A DNA stretch of 8,775 nucleotides from NCBI GenBank assembly GCA_955652215.1, contig CATPAX010000112.1, forward strand, positions 1-8,775, given 5' to 3'. This document shows positions 6,276-8,775 of the stretch, piece by piece (the first letter of the stretch is position 1; each line of letters begins with the position of its first letter). The DNA is from an uncultured Solirubrobacteraceae bacterium (GTDB lineage Bacteria > Actinomycetota > Thermoleophilia > Solirubrobacterales > Solirubrobacteraceae). The notes below the pieces were generated by a model. That model searched no databases. It had not been told where the DNA came from and saw nothing but the letters and a program-made list of their open reading frames with translations. The position numbers and the translations under genes are program-made.

Positions 6276-7199
6276 TCAAGCCTGGGAAGGGCCGTGGATG
6301 AGCGGCGCACCCGCCGGCGTCCTCGGAAACTCGCTATCTGCGAGAAGCTCCAGAGTTTCGAGCGCGATGCGCCGTCCTGCCGCCGGATCACGAAAGCTCT
6401 CGGTCCCGACCGCCACGACGCTCGCGCCAGCTCTGATCAGATCGAGCGCGTCCGCGCCACGCGCGACACCGCCCATCCCGACGATCGGGATCTCGACCGC
6501 CTGGGCGACCGCGTAAACCTGGGCGAGCGCCACGGCTCGGATCGCCGAGCCGGACACCCCGCCCGTCACTGCGCCGAGCCAGGGGCGGCCGGTCCGGGGA
6601 TCAAGCGCCATCCCGCGTAGGGTGTTGACCAGCGAGAGCGCGCTGGCGCCGGACTGCTGGGCGGCCCGGGCGACCGCCGGCACGTCGGCGGCATTCGGAG
6701 TCAGCTTGACGATCAGCGGCTTGTCAGTGAGCGGACGCACGAGCGCGAGCAGCGAGGACAGCTCGGCCGGGTCCGCGCCGATCTCGAGGCCGGTGCTGAC
6801 GTTCGGACACGAGACGTTGAGCTCGAGCGCCGCGACCTCATCGCGCTCTGCGACCGCGCTGACCAGCTCTACGAACTCCTCGCGGCTGAAGCCCATGACG
6901 TTGACGATCAGCGGCACCGGCAGCATCGCGAGCTGCGGGAGGTCCTCGGCCAGATAGCCGTCGAGTCCCTTGTTTGGAAGCCCGATCGAGTTGATCAGCC
7001 CGCCGGGGACCTCCCACAGCCGCGGCGGCGGGTTGCCCTGTCGGGGCGCCAGCGTGACGGTCTTAGATACGAACGCCGAGAACGGGAACCGCTCGATCAG
7101 CTCCTCGCCAAAGACACGCTGGGCGGCGATCGCGTCGAACGTGCCGGACGCGTTGATGATCGGCCCGGAGAGCTCGATGCCGCAGAGCTCGAAGGTCAA
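6276..7199 (-). CDS. pyrD: Dihydroorotate dehydrogenase, class 1B catalytic subunit
   Basis: 307 residues from the TTG chosen. FMN enzyme that oxidises dihydroorotate to orotate in pyrimidine synthesis, passing electrons to PyrK. It is a TIM barrel with class 1 marks: INASGTF (15-21), SKTVTL (45-50), NSIGLPN (70-76), the LNVSCPN loop (127-133) whose Cys131 is the class 1 catalytic base (class 2 uses Ser), VKLTPN (164-169), NTLRG (192-196), GGVSG (213-217) and GMGG (241-244) with VAVGTESF for the FMN phosphate. The open frame extends 42 codons further, to an ATG at 7325, but that part overlaps the PyrK iron-sulfur domain and has no PyrD similarity. The TTG overlaps the pyrK stop (TTGA) and puts TFELCGIEL at the N-terminus, as expected. 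The ribosome binding site is weak, so coupling to pyrK is likely. Confidence 0.95.
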   Translation of the reverse strand: MTFELCGIELSGPIINASGTFDAIAAQRVFGEELIERFPFSAFVSKTVTLAPRQGNPPPRLWEVPGGLINSIGLPNKGLDGYLAEDLPQLAMLPVPLIVNVMGFSREEFVELVSAVAERDEVAALELNVSCPNVSTGLEIGADPAELSSLLALVRPLTDKPLIVKLTPNAADVPAVARAAQQSGASALSLVNTLRGMALDPRTGRPWLGAVTGGVSGSAIRAVALAQVYAVAQAVEIPIVGMGGVARGADALDLIRAGASVVAVGTESFRDPAAGRRIALETLELLADSEFPRTPAGAPLIHGPSQA

Positions 7200-8008
7200 C
7201 GTTCTGCCCCCGCCACCGCGGCGGTCTCGAGCATCCCGGCGTCGAGCACAGGTCCGTCCACGCACAGTCGCACATAGCCTCTGCGGGTAGGCACGACACA
7301 CCCGAAGCAGGCGCCGAACCCGCACGCCATCCCAGATTCAAGCGCGAGCTGAGCGATGACCCCGCGGGCCTGACACAGCGACCTGACCGACTCGAGCATC
7401 GCCGGGGGGCCGCACGCATAGACCACGAAGGCAGGGTCGTCTGCGAACTCGCTCTCGAGCAGATCGGTCACCAGTCCGTGGTAGCCGACGCTGCCGTCGT
7501 CCGTGGCCACTCGCGGGTGGCGCATGAGGGCCGCACCGCGGGCACGCCCGGCGTCGCGGAACCCGAGCAGCGCCCGGGCGTTACGGAGCTCATCCTGGAG
7601 GATCGCCAGGGGCGCGATCCCTACCCCACCGCCGACGAGCAGCGCTTCCTGGCCGGGACCTGGCGGCCGGAAGCCGTTGCCGAGCGGACCGACAAGCGCC
7701 AGCTCCTCCCCCGGCCGGAGCTCACAGAGACGGCGGGTCCCCGGGCCCACATCCTCCATCAGGAAGTGAAGCTCAGAGCTGGCGGCGGGCGCTCGCAACA
7801 CAGAAAACGCCCGCGGCAAGAACGGACGCTCGGACTCTCCTCCGCCCCACCGCCCAGCGGTAGCGAGCATGTAGAACTGCCCCGCGCGCGGTCTCGGTCC
7901 CGCTAGATCCGAGCAGGCGAGCACCACGTAGGGCCCGTGCTGCTCGTGGGAGACCACGGGAACGCTCCGACGCCCGAAGGGCGCCGTCACGCGCCCTTCG
8001 GCGTTCAC
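7196..8008 (-). CDS. pyrK: Dihydroorotate dehydrogenase electron transfer subunit
   Basis: 270 residues, family-typical. PyrK carries FAD and a [2Fe-2S] cluster and moves electrons from PyrD to NAD+, in a cytoplasmic PyrD2-PyrK2 complex. Domains in order: a ferredoxin-reductase-type FAD barrel with RAFSVL (66-71); an NAD-binding domain with [11 protein letters not shown] (124-134) and YACGPPAML (197-205); and the C-terminal cluster-binding segment with Cys229, Cys234, Cys237 and Cys249 (spacing C-x4-C-x2-C-x11-C, in [13 protein letters not shown] and RLCVDGPV). All four ligands are present, so the subunit should be active. The GTG start overlaps the carB stop in GTGA. An AGGAG site 8 bases upstream supports it. 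Related ferredoxin-NADP reductase-like proteins are excluded by the cluster motif and the pyrD neighbour. Confidence 0.95.
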   Translation of the reverse strand: MNAEGRVTAPFGRRSVPVVSHEQHGPYVVLACSDLAGPRPRAGQFYMLATAGRWGGGESERPFLPRAFSVLRAPAASSELHFLMEDVGPGTRRLCELRPGEELALVGPLGNGFRPPGPGQEALLVGGGVGIAPLAILQDELRNARALLGFRDAGRARGAALMRHPRVATDDGSVGYHGLVTDLLESEFADDPAFVVYACGPPAMLESVRSLCQARGVIAQLALESGMACGFGACFGCVVPTRRGYVRLCVDGPVLDAGMLETAAVAGAER

Positions 8009-8775
8009 GCGTGCAGCTCCTGGAGCGAGAGCACCGGAGCGTCGCCGCGCCGCGCTGCGGCAATCGCCCGGGCGGCCGCGATCGCCCCCGCCATCGTGGT
8101 CACACAGGGAATCCCCCGCGCGACCGCCGCGGTGCGGATCTCATAGCCGTCGGTGCGAGCCCCGGTTCCGACCGGGGTGTTTATGACCAGGTCGACCTCA
8201 CCACGCTCGATCCAGTCGACGACATGCGGCGACCCCTCGCCGATCTTGTTGATCGGCAGGGCAGGGATGCCCATTCTGCGGATCGCTCGGGCCGTTCCAG
8301 CGGTCGCGATGATCCGAAAGCCGAGGTCCTGGAGCACCGTCGCGACGCCGGTGGCCGCGGGCTTGTCGCGGTCCGCAACGGTGATGAAGGCCGTGCCACC
8401 ATCGGGCAACCCCGCCCCGGCGGCCGCCTGAGCCTTGGCGAACGCGGTGGGGAAGTCGTGGGCGATGCCCATCACCTCGCCGGTCGATCGCATCTCGGGC
8501 CCGAGCAGCGAGTCGGACCCGCTGAAGCGGTCGAACGGGAGCACCGCCTCCTTGACGCATACGTGGCCGTTGGTCGGATTCGCGGGCAGGGCCAGTTCGG
8601 CGAGTCGCTCGCCCAGCATGATCCGACAGGCGAGCTTCGCGACGGGCATCCCGATCGCCTTCGAGACGAACGGCACGGTCCGCGACGCCCGCGGGTTGGC
8701 CTCGATCACATACAGCTCCTCCCCGTAGATCGCGAACTGCACGTTGAGGAGCCCCACCACATGCAGGGCCCGTGC
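8005..8775 (-). CDS. carB: Carbamoyl phosphate synthase large subunit, C-terminal part (5' end beyond right edge)
   Basis: 256 C-terminal residues of a protein usually near 1,070-1,100; the frame is open to the right edge. CarB makes carbamoyl phosphate from bicarbonate, ammonia and two ATP for pyrimidines and arginine. The fragment starts in the second ATP-grasp domain with [20 protein letters not shown] (5-24) and [18 protein letters not shown] (25-42), which contain the metal- and phosphate-contacting Glu and Asn-Pro-Arg. It then passes [21 protein letters not shown] (80-100). The last part is the MGS-like allosteric domain: [14 protein letters not shown] (157-170), [14 protein letters not shown] (176-189), DLVINTP (195-201) and [10 protein letters not shown] (209-218), where UMP or ornithine binds in known enzymes. 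It ends with TGA shared with the pyrK GTG. Confidence 0.96.
   Translation of the reverse strand, partial: ARALHVVGLLNVQFAIYGEELYVIEANPRASRTVPFVSKAIGMPVAKLACRIMLGERLAELALPANPTNGHVCVKEAVLPFDRFSGSDSLLGPEMRSTGEVMGIAHDFPTAFAKAQAAAGAGLPDGGTAFITVADRDKPAATGVATVLQDLGFRIIATAGTARAIRRMGIPALPINKIGEGSPHVVDWIERGEVDLVINTPVGTGARTDGYEIRTAAVARGIPCVTTMAGAIAAARAIAAARRGDAPVLSLQELHA
8017..8021 (-). promoter_or_regulatory. Ribosome binding site of pyrK
   Basis: AGGAG on the minus strand, 8 bases before the GTG start of pyrK and inside the end of carB. It fixes this start and allows initiation independent of, or in addition to, coupling through the GTGA overlap. Confidence 0.65.

Noticed and set aside
6176..6391. 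Small minus-strand frame running from the end of pyrD through the gap (last residues about LGIPPTILDNAPPQLEVEPN)
   Set aside because: The tail looks protein-like, but most of the frame is a shadow of pyrD, no start with a ribosome site lies in the gap, and pyrD is full length without it. A +1 frameshift extension of PyrD is conceivable, but no slippery sequence is evident.
7200..7325. N-terminal extension of pyrD to ATG 7325
   Set aside because: It is coded opposite the pyrK reading frame's iron-sulfur domain, is Arg-rich, and does not resemble PyrD; the TTG at 7199 gives the expected N-terminus.
1..8775. tRNA, rRNA, CRISPR, insertion sequence, phage or toxin-antitoxin genes
   Set aside because: I looked on both strands and found no array of repeats, transposase or integrase motif, terminal inverted repeats or RNA gene signature. 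mIHF is named after phage integration but is a chromosomal housekeeping protein here, not evidence of a prophage.

Overview
The window is a high-G+C, gene-dense stretch in which every supportable gene lies on the minus strand, so transcription runs from the right edge to the left edge. The actinobacterial-type integration host factor (mIHF) followed by gmk, rpoZ and coaBC is an arrangement typical of Actinomycetota. Two things point to a deep-branching lineage such as Thermoleophilia (Solirubrobacterales or Gaiellales) rather than Mycobacterium or Streptomyces: the NAD-linked PyrK/PyrD pair, and the form of RpoZ and mIHF. That placement is inference from gene content and remembered protein style, not from a database search.

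Layout in transcription order. (1) Pyrimidine block, 8775 to 6276: the C-terminal quarter of carB (cut by the right edge), pyrK and pyrD (class 1B). They are joined by GTGA and TTGA stop/start overlaps, so they look like one translationally coupled unit making carbamoyl phosphate and oxidising dihydroorotate. (2) A 165-base gap, 6275 to 6111, noticeably richer in A+T. It holds two short inverted repeats and a good promoter-like -35/-10 pair facing mihF. (3) Housekeeping block, 6110 to 3609: mihF (nucleoid protein), gmk (GMP to GDP), rpoZ (RNA polymerase omega) and coaBC (two steps of coenzyme A synthesis). A 28-bp perfect palindrome covers the mihF stop codon. (4) Envelope-type block, 3649 to 1: a MoxR AAA+ ATPase, a DUF58 protein and a TgpA-like membrane transglutaminase cut by the left edge. 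The moxR start lies inside the 3' end of coaBC, and the three genes are separated by 1 base or overlap by 4.

Taken together, one promoter upstream of mihF could feed nucleotide, transcription and CoA genes and then run into a MoxR/DUF58/transglutaminase module of unknown exact role. The individual protein families are all known. I see no mobile element, CRISPR array, tRNA, rRNA or phage gene, and no clearly unprecedented system. The points most worth checking are the palindrome at the mihF/gmk junction, the coaBC-moxR overlap, and the Ser in place of the usual flap Cys in the CoaC domain.
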